In this document: positions 36,657 through 49,100 of the stretch, one piece after another
Numbering within the stretch: the stretch's first letter is position 1
How the letters are laid out: every line of letters begins with the position of its first letter
Assembly (NCBI GenBank): GCA_002914845.1
Contig: JXTC01000183.1
Location: forward strand, 491,239-555,238
Direction of reading: 5' to 3'
Source: Trema orientale
Lineage: Eukaryota > Streptophyta > Magnoliopsida > Rosales > Cannabaceae
DNA: 64,000 bases
Notes under the pieces: model-generated
What the model saw: the letters and a program-made list of their open reading frames with translations, nothing else
Database searches by the model: none
What the model was told of the DNA's origin: nothing
Position numbers and translations under genes: made by a program

Positions 36657-39272
36657 TAAAAACTTTGTACAAAATTAAAACACAAAAAAAATACAAGTCA
36701 AATGAGAGGTTAGGGATTTAAATAACAAAAAATAAAAATTTGGGGCCTAAATACCAAAGGCACTAAAGATTGAGGACTTTTACTGCCAATTACCCAAACT
36801 ATAATTAAATAAATGCAAAGTTGAAGTGCAGGGAGTATATTTATAAATTTACAAAAAACTAATTAAAAAATTCACAAAAAAAAAAAAGCAAAATTTGATG
36901 GATTTGCCCACCCTTGCCGTGATGTGTGTCCCCCTCTGTCATTATTTGACATGAATGATTATAGGGTTGTGTTAAGTTTTTATTCAATCCTATTTGTACC
37001 TGACATTAAACTCTATCCAGTCTTATATTACTTTTTGTTATCGTCTTAATATGCCAATATATATATATATATAAATGCCAATATAGACTAGTTAGTGCAT
37101 GTGATCCACTGAGTCAGCTTAATTTGGCTCTTTAGGCTTGGTCATCCCTCGGGCCAAATATTTGAGCTGTACCTCCTTTGGATTTCCAATTCAGCTGATC
37201 ATTATGCCACTGCGACTAAATGACACATACATATAGTCAAGAGTTTCGATATAATGATATGTATTAATACGTATATATTTAATGACTACCATAAAAATAG
37301 TTAGAAAAAGATAAAAATAAAAATACATATTTATTATTTAATATTTTTTTCTTTTTTTTACTATAAAAAGAGATGCGTAACTAATTTTAATTAGCAAAAA
37401 TAATATCTTTAGATAAATTAAAAAAATTATTTTGGTGCGCATATATATATATATAAGGTGGAAATGTATATAGAATTTTAACCGAAGTGATAGGTGGTGG
37501 ACTTTGGAGAGTTGAAGCCTGCGAACGTCACGATGCAGATGTTTTTTCAATGATACGTCAACGTGTGTTTTAGTTGGGTGCTGCACTAATTAATTAATTC
37601 CCTTTGTGTGCTTATGTACATTTGAGCTCTAATGCAAAATAATAAAATTAAAAGAAAATAAAAATAAAGAAAAACACTACACTTCCTTCTCATCTATCCT
37701 ATCTTTTTTTTCCCCTATTATGATGATGAGAATGAAAAAACAAATCATTTATAGGTAAACTACATAGACTTTTCGGGTTTAATTTTAAGTGGCATGACCT
37801 AATTGACCATCTCAAGCATACATTTGTGGAAAAATAAATAAACTAAAATTCAAAATAAGCCCCTATTGCAATTGCATTAGTTAGAGCCTTCAAAAACGAC
37901 TTTGTAATCGTTTGAGCAAAATTGCTTTTTAGTAAATAGTATTTGTTTTTAACTCCATAATTTGCTTTCTTCAACATTAATTCGAAGGAATAAATCGAGT
38001 GGTAGCTATTATATAGCTAGCTTTGTAGATATAATTAATGCTTTCGAAATCTCGTTGTCATTGATAAAATTAGTTATTAATTTGAATGTACTAAACTTAT
38101 ATATATATATATAGTACATGTTCGTCTTTTAGCATGTTTATGAGATTAAAAACCTCTGAAAATGAAACAAAATAAGCAAAAAAGAATCTGCTTCTTTAGT
38201 CCCCTCACAACTGCATGAGAGGCACACCTCACATGGTAAAATTAATTGTCTCGGGATCACCTTAATTCGTGGGAAAAAAAAAAAAAAAAAAAAAAAACAC
38301 AAAAGGTAGTCTCCAATCTCGTGCTATATTTGGTACAAAACACAGCAAATACTTTTTTGTACAAACTATGACAATAAGGGGTGTTATATTGACACCCCTG
38401 TCAAATATAAAGGCACCCTTCTTGATAATTAAAAGACCAAAACAGACAAAGTTATAAATTTTAAAAAATAAGAGACAAAAACATATATTTGAGCACCCCT
38501 TCCTTCTGATCGCCCAGTGTCGATATGTTCACATAATTCCCTTTGGTAGTGTTATCTTTTTCCAAGAAAGATCTCAAGAATCAGCCTGAGGTTTTAGAGA
38601 ATAAAGTGGAAGGAATTTATTGTGACAGGAAAAAGGAAAGAAAAAAAAAATTTTGGTTTTGGGTCACTCATTTTGGTTTTAAATCCATTTTTTTCTCACT
38701 GTATATTCGTTTTTCTATTGAGTGCGTATAGGTTTTTTTTTTTTTTTTTTTTTTGGAGGGTTGATTGAGTATAGTTTTGTATCATAGTGATTTTGTTGTG
38801 TTTTCCTTTACCCCTTTGACCGTACTGTGTTTATATAATGAGAACAGCAATAAAAAATTCAATAACCATAAATCAAAAAATCTCACATCTAAAGGAAAAA
38901 GAAAAAGTTATCACCGGGCATGTAAGTCGAAATACATTTATTTTTCGTGAACATGTTTTAATTTGTCTACTATCAAGAAGTTCTCTCCGTTCTTTTTAAA
39001 ACAAAAAAAAAAAAAAAAAAAAAACAATTACCTCATATGTGGAATGGGGTGAAGTCTAAAGGTAAAGCTGTGATAAAAAACAACAAAATAACGGGTGCCT
39101 TTATATCTGTTGGAGGTGCAAATACAATTGCCGTAACAATAATACTAACGACATGTGCCTCAAATTTACAATATTGTCATTATTTAAACTTAATTATTAA
39201 AAAAAATTAAAATTAACAGTAAAAACTATTCGTACTTTTCTAATTTTTTTTTGTTGATTTTATTTCGTTTTA
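36657..39272. other. AT-rich intergenic region
   Basis: Contains poly-A or poly-T tracts (about 38274-38297, 38732-38753, 39003-39024) and short TA microsatellites. The small frames here are low-complexity and have no recognisable domain. Confidence 0.55.
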
Positions 39273-39794
39273 GGGATTTTGGCATGAGTAGCCCTTATAT
39301 TATTTAGGATTTGACAAAATGGTCCCTAAATTATTTTTTTAGAAATTAAGTCCTTAGGTTTTAAAAATATTGGCAATTAAGTACTTTTTATAAGTAATTG
39401 TTAAAATATTAGATAGAACTGAGTATTTTCAAGTCACATATAATATTTTTAAAGGTAGAAATCAATATTTTACTAACACTAGTTAGAATTGGAAAGAAAA
39501 TAACTAAAAATTAATTATAGTTAATAACATAATATAAAAAATATAAAAAATTTCAAATTTTAAAATTTCTCTTAAAATTTCTTTTTATTTCCCTTCTAAG
39601 CTATTTAGTGTTAATGAAATACTAATTTATTATACTTAAACATATTTAATTTCATGATAACTTTAATATTAACAAATAAAAAGAAATTAATAGCTAAAGT
39701 TTTTAGAACTTAAGAATGTAATTGTCAAAAAAATAACTCAAAGACTATTCTGTCAATCTGCAAATAACTTAGGGACTAAATATGCCAAAAATCT
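39273..39794. mobile_element. Mutator-like foldback element, about 522 bp
   Basis: The left arm (TTTTGGCATGAGTAGCCC...) pairs with the complement of the right arm (TTTTTGGCATATTTAGTCCC...) over at least 80 bases. Flanks TTCGTTTTA and TTAATTTTA match at 7 of 9 positions, consistent with a decayed 9-bp duplication. It resembles the 3526-4445 element in style (GGCA-TTGGTCCCTAA phrases). Confidence 0.65.
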
Positions 39795-40374
39795 TTAATT
39801 TTATCCTAAGAAAATGAAAGAACACAAAAGAAACTCAAAGGAAGAAGAAAGCGTGAAAAAGCATTCACATTTAATCCAGATGTATCAATTTACAAAGAGC
39901 CATGATTCACAAACTTCAGCTACCTAGTATATTCAATCTCGTTGTGCGTGTGATCATGAATAGAATTGCAATGAATTTTGTGAGTGCCTAGCTCACTTGG
40001 ATAGAGAATATTACGCAACAAAGTAATATAACGGAAGCGGGGAAAAAAAAGAGTGAGTAATTATGATCCATTCTCATAATATTTTTGTATTTTTTTGGTC
40101 TTCTTCAATTGGATTTATGGAGAGGTCTCAACTGATTTTATGAATTACAAGCTTGGTTTGTTGTAGAGATGTAAAGTGGGATAGATCATATTTGATAAGT
40201 CTATACGGTTTTATACCGGATCGATCCGGCATATATTCTTATTAAGAGGCCCAAAGGTTTAATCCACATTTCATGCCGCCCTAAGTGGACCATGCATATG
40301 CGGGCCAAAATATGAGTCTAATTTCATTGTTATTCTATGCTTTAAAATATCAAATATGTGCTTATGTGAGCTAA
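39795..40374. other. AT-rich intergenic region
   Basis: The phrase AAAATATGAGTCTAA occurs here at 40309 as well as at the SINE flanks. No gene is seen. Confidence 0.5.
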
Positions 40375-40389
40375 AATATGAGTCTAAAA

Positions 40390-40710
40390 TCTACCATCGA
40401 ATATGTGGTCTAGTGGCAGCGCTGTTATCGTGGGTGTTAGAGGTCGCAGGTTCGAACTGGGTGACTCCTTCGGGAGTCTTAAATATGAGGGTACCTACCT
40501 GCCAGCCCATGCCCCCAGCCTCTGCCCCAGAGTGCCGTTCTCGCTAGTTGTTCAGATGGGGTTCAGGTGACTCACTCCACCCGGTGATGGCGACCTGGTC
40601 GAAAGGGTCTTGGGGAATATTCCTGAGCAGAGTTGGAGCTCTCATGGTCACGCCCAGGGAGGGTTGCCACGCTGGTCGTCCCCTCCTCCCTTTTTCTTTA
40701 TCAAAAAAAA
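40390..40710 (+). mobile_element. tRNA-derived SINE, about 320 bp, with target duplications
   Basis: A tRNA-like head contains an A-box TGGTCTAGTGGC (40405-40416) and a B-box GGTTCGAACTG (40449-40459) at normal Pol III spacing. A GC-rich body follows and ends in a short A-tail (40702-40710). A perfect 15-bp duplication AATATGAGTCTAAAA flanks it (40375-40389 and 40711-40725), as made by LINE-type target-primed insertion. Open frames inside it are incidental. The sharp duplication suggests a fairly recent insertion. Confidence 0.9.
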
Positions 40711-40725
40711 AATATGAGTCTAAAA

Positions 40726-42182
40726 CCTTTCATATTCTTTTAAAATTTGAATAAATTAAAAATAAACAAAAATAAGTAAATAAGTAACATTAAAAGCATA
40801 TAAATGAAAATATTCAATTAAGATTTTTTTATATTTTAGTTAAGAAATATATTTAAAATTATGTATAAAATGACTAAATGTGAGTCTACAGAAATGTGAG
40901 TTGAGCCGATTGACCTATTGCTGAAGCCCAATCTCGTCCTCCTATATATAACAGGTCGGCTCAGGCTGGACCGGACTGGTATTATGCTTTTTCTTAGGAA
41001 TGTGGACTAGCCAATAAAATCCGACCCACATTGACATCTCTAATTTACTGAATGATAGTAAAAAAAAAAAAAACCGAAATGCAATTTAAATTAATGCAAC
41101 TGTGATATGTAAATGCATATTTATGAGCTCTGAAACTGAAGCAAAAACTGCCTGATCCCTCTCAATTTATTGTGACTAATTAAGGAAAGGAAAGCAAACC
41201 AAATATGAAAAAAGCAACAGCTGTTGGCGACTTGAAGTAGAAATGAAAGAATAGCTGTCCTTTATTTTGCTCTTCTTCTTTTTTCTCCCAACAATAATTT
41301 CTTTAATAAGTTTGAAGGGTAATGCAACATCATTGCTTTAGTAGTACTAGCTTCATGTAATAAATTAACGTAAGAGAAGATAACAATTATAGACATCTTG
41401 GTAGGAGCCATAGGATACTAAAATAGGCAAGAAAAAAAATGCATTTATAATAATTATGCCATTTATTACGTACTATAACCAGCAAACAGGTTTTATATAT
41501 CATCATCTCATAGGTAGTTCAAGTATTTAGTTGTTCAAATTGAGGCATTTAATATTACATCACTAAAAAAAAGTAGATAAAAAAGAATCAACGTCATAAA
41601 CTAGCAAAAGCCACTAAGATCAAGGGCGGTCTCCATACAATGATCCTAAATGTCCAATAAGATCATTGCTTAGTGTATGATGGATTTTATCAGAATATCA
41701 AAATATTGGTTAATTTGGTGATAGGTAAATGAACTTCATAAAGTCTCTTTCTCATAGGACACTCACCAAAACTACTCGTTGTACTGAATACACGAGAGAT
41801 TGTAAACTATGATGAGTATATCGATTTATAAAATATTAGGTGATCGTAAATTTATAGGTGAAATGGATTTTTATCATGGATATATATATATTATATATAT
41901 AGTAGAATAATACTAGTACCTATTGAAGAATTATAAATATTTTGTTAAAAAACGTTTGAATAAACTGTGTTTTTCTTAGCACTTGTATGTGCATATTAAA
42001 ACGCAACCCAAAAAATTATATCAAATTTTGTATTATGACACAGTAGCATTTGCACACCATTTTGCATTGGAAATAATTGCCTCATATCCACCAATAATGT
42101 TGAGAGACCATGAATGCTTTTTCCATTCAATATTCAACAAAACTTTTTTCCCTTTTGAATTGATCAACCAAACTTATTAGTG
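40726..42182. other. AT-rich intergenic region
   Basis: No gene, RNA gene or bounded element is supported. Confidence 0.55.
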
Positions 42183-42191
42183 GACATGTAA

Positions 42192-42375
42192 GAGCAATGC
42201 TATGAGGCACCAGTGGTGCCCAGCATCACAATGACTTGTCTATCTATTAATGGATGATTTAATTAATAAATTGGGTCCCACATAGGCCCCACATAAATTA
42301 TAATTATGATTAGCCAGTAATAGACTGACACATCATTGTGGTGCTGAGCACCACTGGTGCCCCATAGCATTATTC
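42192..42375. mobile_element. Mutator-like MITE, 184 bp
   Basis: Inverted ends of about 45 bp share AATGCTATG and GGCACCAGTGGTGC. A perfect 9-bp duplication GACATGTAA flanks the element (42183-42191 and 42376-42384). The interior is noncoding. Confidence 0.9.
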
Positions 42376-42384
42376 GACATGTAA

Positions 42385-45300
42385 GGGTAAGTTTGAGAGG
42401 TAAAATAATTTGGATTGGTTAGGCCATATATTTGATTGCGCCGGTTGAACATGTGGTCTGCCTAAACAGATGTAGGGGCCACACGTGTACGTTTTATCCA
42501 AGAAAATATATCTCAGAGGATCATATTGTATACACCTAGCCAAGCAAAAATGGAAATATTGTGCGTATAGCATTATAGATCAAAGCTCCGAGAACCATCC
42601 CTTTTAGTGGAAAAAGAAGCCTTGTGTGGTCGAAATTTTAAAGTTGTGGAGTAGTATATGGTGGCAATCTAAGTCAGCTTGAGAGATTTTCTATGTGCTT
42701 TCGTCGTATCATGTATTGCATTTTCAGAACAGATGTCCGAATCACGTTGTTTAGGGTTTAATATAATGGACCTTATTTAGTAAAAAGACATGTCACATAT
42801 AAAGCACATTTTGGGTCCAGATGTTTGTGGCTTAGTAGTGGACCAAAACAATTTAGAGTTTTGAAATTAATAACGCAATGTTTAACATGGTTTTTTATTT
42901 TACAAGTTTTAATATAACGTGTATATGTATGAGAATTGCGATAAGGTCATCTGGCAAAAATATATATTCCACCGTTATATATCTTGTTATTGGACTAATA
43001 AATTTTGTTAATTAATTTGTATTTGATTTAATCTAATGATTCTGATATTATTATCCAACGTTGATACCTGTCATATATACGACCCCGTATGCATGGAATT
43101 ATCAAAATGGCGCACGCCGCCCACACACATTATCTATTATATTTATACCACATACAATACCATTTTGGCCAAAACCAAGTGGAATAAGGACTTCTAATTG
43201 TATATTACCATTTTTTAATTAATTATCACATGTTTTTATATATATATATATATATGTATATATGATGATTCAGGGTAGGCTTAATTATCTGAGGATTTAA
43301 TTATACATGCAATATATAATCGGGTAGCTAGCATTGTCTCCAATACAGACCAACTTTGCTAATGAGTGATGAGTTTTGGCTACTATCCATAATAGTCGAT
43401 GCATGGTGCATTATTGATCAATCTCCTTTCAAAACTATTAATTTGTGGTAAATGCTAATGAAATTATAAGATTATAATTTATAACCATTGGTAAAAGTGA
43501 TTACCTTGCAATTAAATGATTTGTAAAACAACATACTGATAAAGTAAGATTTATAGTACTTTTACATTTATCTGTACAATTTTCGCGTTTGGCCATTATT
43601 TCACGTCATGTAGTGGTACCCATAATGGTATGACTGGTATAAATTCTTATGCAAAAATTCCACAAGACGACCAAAATCTTGATTTAAAGACTTAATAATT
43701 AGTCCAATATTTTTGTTTTTGCTCATTGCTTTAATGACTTTGACCTTTGGTTTAACGTGACGGTCAACGTGGTTGGTGGTACCCAAACTATCATGAGTAT
43801 AGCTATACGTACGTTGTCTGTACTGTGCTTCACATGCACTCTTTATATTTTTCTAAACGAAAGTAGTTTCCACGAGACATTATTTTATATTGGTAGTAGT
43901 TGATACATGTAATAAATTAAATAAATTAAATTACTAATATAATTCCACGCAAAAAGACGAATACCTTTTAAGATAATGGTGTAGTTGTTTTGTCCCATTC
44001 AGTGCCTGCTGGATAAGATAAGCCTATTGTTGATACTGTATATTCTCTGAAATGTATATGGTTTTCTTTATCTTTTCCAGATAGATTATTTTTGTCAACA
44101 TTAATGTCTTAATGTAAATTATACGTGATGCCCCAATAATTATAAAGAAACAAACTAACTAAGGTACTGTATAAAAAATTAAAGGCAAAAAGTTTAATGC
44201 TCTTATATTGTCTTTTTTTTAATCACACGGTCATTTTATCTTGCTCTAATTGTTTGATGTGATTAGAGGCATCAAAAGCAAAAGGCAAATGTCCCCTAAG
44301 CTTTTTTGTCGTAAAGAGGATGTGATGGCGGAAATCTGATCGGTGACAAAGAATATTCGTTGTGAACAAACGTGTTTGTTACTAAATTTACAGAATAATA
44401 ATACGACGTTTTGGTTTTTAACTGACGTTGAAAGTGTAATTAAATATTAGTCAAAAAAAAAAAACACGCGCTAGATAGCGTTGAAATAAAGTGAGAAATT
44501 TTTTAGTAGGCATCGTCAGCCGTGAGGTAATCTAAAGCAATTATGCTAAATAAGATGTTTTATATTTTCTGTGCAGTCTGTCATTAATTTGGCATTTTAG
44601 GGCATTGGTTTGGATTTTACATGTGCCGCTTCTAATCTATGCTGGTTCTTACTTCTTAGATAATAGTATATAAGAAGAAGAATAATAATAATAACAACTA
44701 CTACTACGTTTGCAGTTTTACAAACATAATTCACCATAAATCTCGTTATATATATGCACTTCGGAACAACTGGATATTAATTACTTTCAAAGTTCAAAAA
44801 AAATAACTAAAACAAGTACCAAATAAAATAGGTACAATCAAGTATGGCCTATCAAACAATATGTCCTAAAGTTTAGGACAACACGATGATAAAACTAATT
44901 AGTATAAAAAGTGCAATTATCATCTATATTGAAGTCCGCAATCAACTAATTTTCTATTCTTGAACTCTTATATATGTCTTGTTGAGAATTAATGCACTTA
45001 ATCATTTATTAACAAGAATAATTTAATAGAAAACAAAAGACAGCAAATACACATATAATTTTACAGTGGTTTACTATTATTAATACGTGAGAGTTATGTC
45101 AACTTTCAGCTACTATATATTTTACTACATAATGAAGAAGAAAGATTATAATAAGTCTCACACCTTAAACCTTTCTCAGACTATATGAATTCTTTTAAAT
45201 CACACTTACCCAAACTCAGTATCCTAATACTCTTTGTATAGAGGAAATAAAATTAGGGTAACCGAAATACATATGCCTGTAGAATCCCAAATATCTTTTA

Positions 45301-45514
45301 CTGATATACTCTTACTAATAAAATTTTGCCCCCACCGCCTCATGGGAAGGGGTTTTTATGAAAATCATTCTATGTGTACGTAACGCGAGATATTTCTGTT
45401 TGGATGATATTTTTGGTTTGTATAATTAGGCTCCACACATTTAATATATTTATTGTTAAGAAAAAATTTCGTGAACATCCATTTAAAAATAGGAAAATAA
45501 ATGGATCTAGATCG
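42385..45514. other. AT-rich intergenic region
   Basis: Three kilobases with TA microsatellites (about 43238-43262) and no frame with a recognisable domain. Confidence 0.55.
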
Positions 45515-45672
45515 TGTTTTGGGCCAAAATGAAATTTTTATGACTTTGTGACCGTAATTTTAGGTCATGACAAAAGTTAAGATTAGCAGTCATTGTGGTG
45601 ATAAAAATTATCATTATTCCTCTTAACTTAAAAAGGAGATTAAAAAAAGTCATCATTTTGGCCCAAATTAAT
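45515..45672. mobile_element. Small foldback MITE-like element
   Basis: TTTTGGGCCAAAATGA at the left mirrors TCATTTTGGCCCAAATT at the right. The interior includes a GTGACCGTAATTTTAGGTCA inverted phrase. No target duplication was fixed. Confidence 0.5.
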
Positions 45673-45967
45673 TACTCCTACCTGGGTTTTGGAGCAAAAT
45701 CATTGTAACTATTTAAGAATATGTCTGGCATCATCCTGGTAAACAATATTCTACTGATAATAGTGTGCTCTATTGTAATAGTTGTAAAGTTTTTTTCTCA
45801 AAAAGAAAAAAGAGAAGATCGAGAAAATTAAGTTGGGAACTAGGGTTTAATTTCCACATGATGTTTCTGGTCCCGGCTTAAGTTTAACCGACAGCAATAT
45901 TGTTGTTAGAATTGTTTGATTCACGTGCATCAAACAATCATATATACTTTTACATATGTATATATAT

Positions 45968-46208
45968 GGTTGCCAATCCAATAGGATTTTTTTTTTTTTA
46001 ACCTATGTTTTTTTTTTTTTTTTTAGCCGTTGGATCAATCATCTAATGGTGATCCAACGACTATAATAAAGTGCATGAAAAGACGTGCATTATTAATGTT
46101 ATTTTTCTCTCTTAATTTTTACTTTAAAAAAATATGCATGATAAATTTTCATTAGTCAAAATGATATCTATGTATAGGTTAAAAAAAAATATCTACTGGA
46201 TTGGTGCC
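45968..46208. mobile_element. MITE inserted in a TA microsatellite, copy 1
   Basis: Ends GGTTGCCAATCCAATAGG and, on the complement, GGCACCAATCCAGTAG. Both sides are flanked by TATATA repeats. The interior carries the phrases GCCGTTGGATCA and AAAAGACGTGCATTA, which also occur in copy 3. Opposite orientation to copies 2 and 3. Confidence 0.75.
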
Positions 46209-46773
46209 ATATATATATATATATTTCCCAGGAAACATCATACTGCCTTGTTAGTGGTTACTTAGTTATAAATTAAAAACAAATATACAGTAAATAGAAA
46301 AGGAGTGTCCTATTATACTACAGAATGAGGAGAAAAAATACTGAAAAAATTAAAGAATAGAAAGTTTTGAATGTTTTTCGCATTCATTGTGTCAATACGA
46401 TATGAGAAAAGAAACATAATTACCACAGTATATATATACAAAATATCATGAGTTAATTGGTCACAAGATTCTTTATTTCCTCATTTTTTTCTGTTTCATC
46501 TCAAAAAAAAAAAAAAAGGGAAATTGTATGTGTAAATAAAATTAAAAAATATATACAAATAAGAAGGTTAAGGGGATAGATTAAGGAAGAAAATCATCGG
46601 AGACATTAATAAAATTAAAAAAAATATACAAATAAGAAGGTTAAATGGATAGATTAAGGAAGAAAATTATCGGTTAAGGGAAAAAAGGACGTAACATCGA
46701 CATTTACTAATATATACAACATGGTCCATTCTATGTTTGTATAACTACATATTGGTTGGTATGTATATATATA

Positions 46774-46930
46774 GGCACCAATTTAGTAAGGTTTTTTTTT
46801 TTTTAGAGAGAAAAGTATTAAATAATGAGTATTTATTTTTATTATTATTATTTTTCCAACTATCCAAATTATGGTAGCCGTTAAGTTATGATCCAATGGC
46901 TAAAAAAAAATACCTATTGGATTAGGAACC
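46774..46930. mobile_element. MITE inserted in a TA microsatellite, copy 2
   Basis: Starts GGCACCAATTTAGTAAGG after TATATATA and ends TACCTATTGGATTAGGAACC before ATATTTTA. Shares GCCGTTAAGTTATGATCCAA with the relatives. Shorter than the other two copies. Confidence 0.7.
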
Positions 46931-47433
46931 ATATTTTATGTATCAATTACTTGTGTATACGTTTCTCAAAAAATATGTATAAAAATGGATACAAATCTAT
47001 TTTTTTTTTTTAAAAAAAAAAGCGCAAAGCAGATATCTATGCAATATGCTTAAAAACTGGGTATTTATGTACTTGCTCAAATATATAAGGCATATGTAGC
47101 CAAATTAAAAGCATGGGCTTTTCTCAAAAAAAAAAAAAAAAACATGGGCTAGATCATCTTTAAATCGAACCATCAAGGCCCGATCAGCGAAACACCTGTA
47201 TTTGAATGGGAAATTAGGGTAACTAAGAGTGTTTTAACTTCACTTTGCAGTTTTAGGAGTCTTTTTGAAAATTTCATTTCTAGGAGTCGTCATCCAGTCA
47301 AAAGTCCAAAATACCCTCAGTTTTCAATATCAATTACTGGTTTTGTGAGGGCTTTTTTTCTTTCATTTTGGCTCTCTTTCACGAAAACTCCCACAGACCC
47401 CCACCCCCCAAAAAAAGAATTGAAACCCAGAGG

Positions 47434-47752
47434 AGAATGGGAGAGGAACTGTCAACCTTCGCCGCCTTCGAGCCTTGACTTCGACCACTAGCTCAAGCGG
47501 TGCCGCATACATCTTCAGCTCCTTCTACAAGCTCTCTACCGACACCTCCATCTCGAGCCACACATTGCTCCCCAACCTCCGCGAGTCCCTTCATGATAAC
47601 CCCCACATCTACGATTTCAAGGAGATCTATATGCCCATCAACAACCTCCTCACAAAGTGATACAGCTCGTCGTCGTCAACTTCATCGTAGTGGTGCAAGC
47701 TTCAGGACAAGGATGTCATGGTGTTCCAGTGCAAGTTTCGGAGGATGATAGG
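47434..47752 (+). pseudogene. Captured host gene fragment inside the Pack-MULE candidate
   Basis: This block is GC-rich within an AT-rich element and has runs of protein-like sequence, for example FSSFYKLSTDT, LPNLRESLHDNPHIYDFKEI and, in another frame, KLQDKDVMVFQCKF. In-frame stops (TGA at 47658-47660 in the main frame) and frame changes mean it cannot encode the source protein. It ends ATGATAG before GTTTGCC, which may be a former exon-intron border. I do not recognise the parent gene. Plus-strand direction is inferred from the better frame. Confidence 0.6.
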
Positions 47753-48249
47753 TTTGCCTACCTTTTTTCTACTGTTTTTTAACTCCTTATTATACTTTGC
47801 CTATCTTTTGCTTGATAAATTGCCTGAATGAAGTTTTTTTCACTTTGTAATTTTGTAATGACTTCTATGTGTTTGATGAATTGCCCGAATGAAGTTGTTA
47901 CTCGTTGATGGCCTATGTTTGTGTTCGGAATTGAATATTTTAGTATGTTGTGTGTTTTTTGAATGATTTTGTATCGAATTTGTGACTATGAATGGATTTT
48001 GGGACTGATTTTTTTGTGTGTTGGATTGAATTGTGACAATGACAGGTTTTTGTGTGATGGATCGTCACAAATTGTATCGAAAGATGGCAGAAATCAAGAG
48101 GAAGATATAATTTTGTGTGTTTTTGGAATGATTTTGGACTGTATTTTTACTACAAATGAATTTTATGACCAATTTTTGTGTATGTTAGACTGATTTGTGA
48201 TAATGATAGTTTTATGTGTGTTGAATCGTCACAAATTGTGCTAATTTTT

Positions 48250-48530
48250 GTAAGACAGACACAAATATTGTGACTAACAGTTACAAATCAGGTTTCGTTG
48301 CACAAAATTATGACTTTCATGAATTATGTATATTGGTATCACATATACACACGCGCGCGCGCGCACACACACATGTATATATATATAACCATTGAATTTA
48401 TTTTCCAATGTGAATGTTTATTTTACTTTTATAAGATAGACACAAAATTTGTGACCAGTGGTCACAAATCAGAGTTACTTGGCACAAAAATTATGACTGT
48501 CATGAATTATATGACTGTTAGTATCATATA
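48250..48530. repeat. Direct repeat inside the Pack-MULE candidate
   Basis: An approximately 90-bp unit (AGACAGACACAAATATTGTG... to ATCACATATA, about 48251-48345) recurs at about 48434-48530. An ACAC/GCGC microsatellite (about 48346-48373) separates them. Confidence 0.7.
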
Positions 48531-49100
48531 TATTGACTACTAATAAAGAAAATATCATGATTTTTCTTATAAATTAGAATTGTATTAGACAAATGTTATT
48601 ACGCCATTGTTGGCCAATATGAAAGGATACTTATCTTCTTTTTTTAATGTTGGTACAAATTTTATTACTATGAGTCACAAATCATGATAACATGTCAATA
48701 TTGTACAAATTACGATAACAAAATCTCACAATGTCCGTAATGAAGTAAAACATATTGTGACCTTGAGTCCTAAAATTGTGACCATGAGTCACAAATCATG
48801 ACTACTTCGAAGTTAGTAACAGTGGAAAATAAAATTTCTTATTCTAAAAAAAATTTCTTAAAAAAATTGAGATGACAAGCTTTCAAAAAATTGTGATAGG
48901 TGGTCACACAATTTGGTATCACATAAGGGCATTTTCGGAATGCGCATTTTTTCTCTCTCCAAAAACTGCTAGAAATGTAATTTTTTGCTCCTAGAAAAGA
49001 AATTCTGAAAAAGACTCCTAAAAATACAAAGTGAAGTCAAAACACTCCTACTTACCCTAATTTCCCTATTTGAATGGGTTGCCACTTGGCATCAGTCTTA

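Larger units (their letters stand above)
47208..49066. mobile_element. Mutator-like element carrying a gene-like fragment (Pack-MULE candidate)
   Basis: Ends GGGAAATTAGGGTAA form inverted repeats of at least 80 bp with few mismatches (shared GTTTTRACTTCACTTTG and TTTTAGGAGTCTTTTT). A perfect 9-bp target duplication TATTTGAAT flanks it (47199-47207 and 49067-49075). No transposase is present, so it is nonautonomous. The left third holds a GC-rich, codon-like block (47434-47752); the remainder is AT-rich with repeated GTCACAAATCA phrases. This layout is that of Pack-MULEs, which carry pieces of host genes between Mutator ends. Confidence 0.88.

Noticed and set aside
37338-37586. Minus-strand 82-codon open frame
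   Set aside because: It covers AT-rich microsatellite-like DNA with runs of Ile/Lys/Leu and has no recognisable domain.
39990-40030. tRNA-like A-box phrase TAGCTCACTTGG
   Set aside because: No B-box follows at the required distance and no cloverleaf can be drawn.
40356-40754. Two open frames of 63 and 68 codons
   Set aside because: Both fall largely inside the SINE and have no recognisable domain; they are incidental to its GC-rich body.
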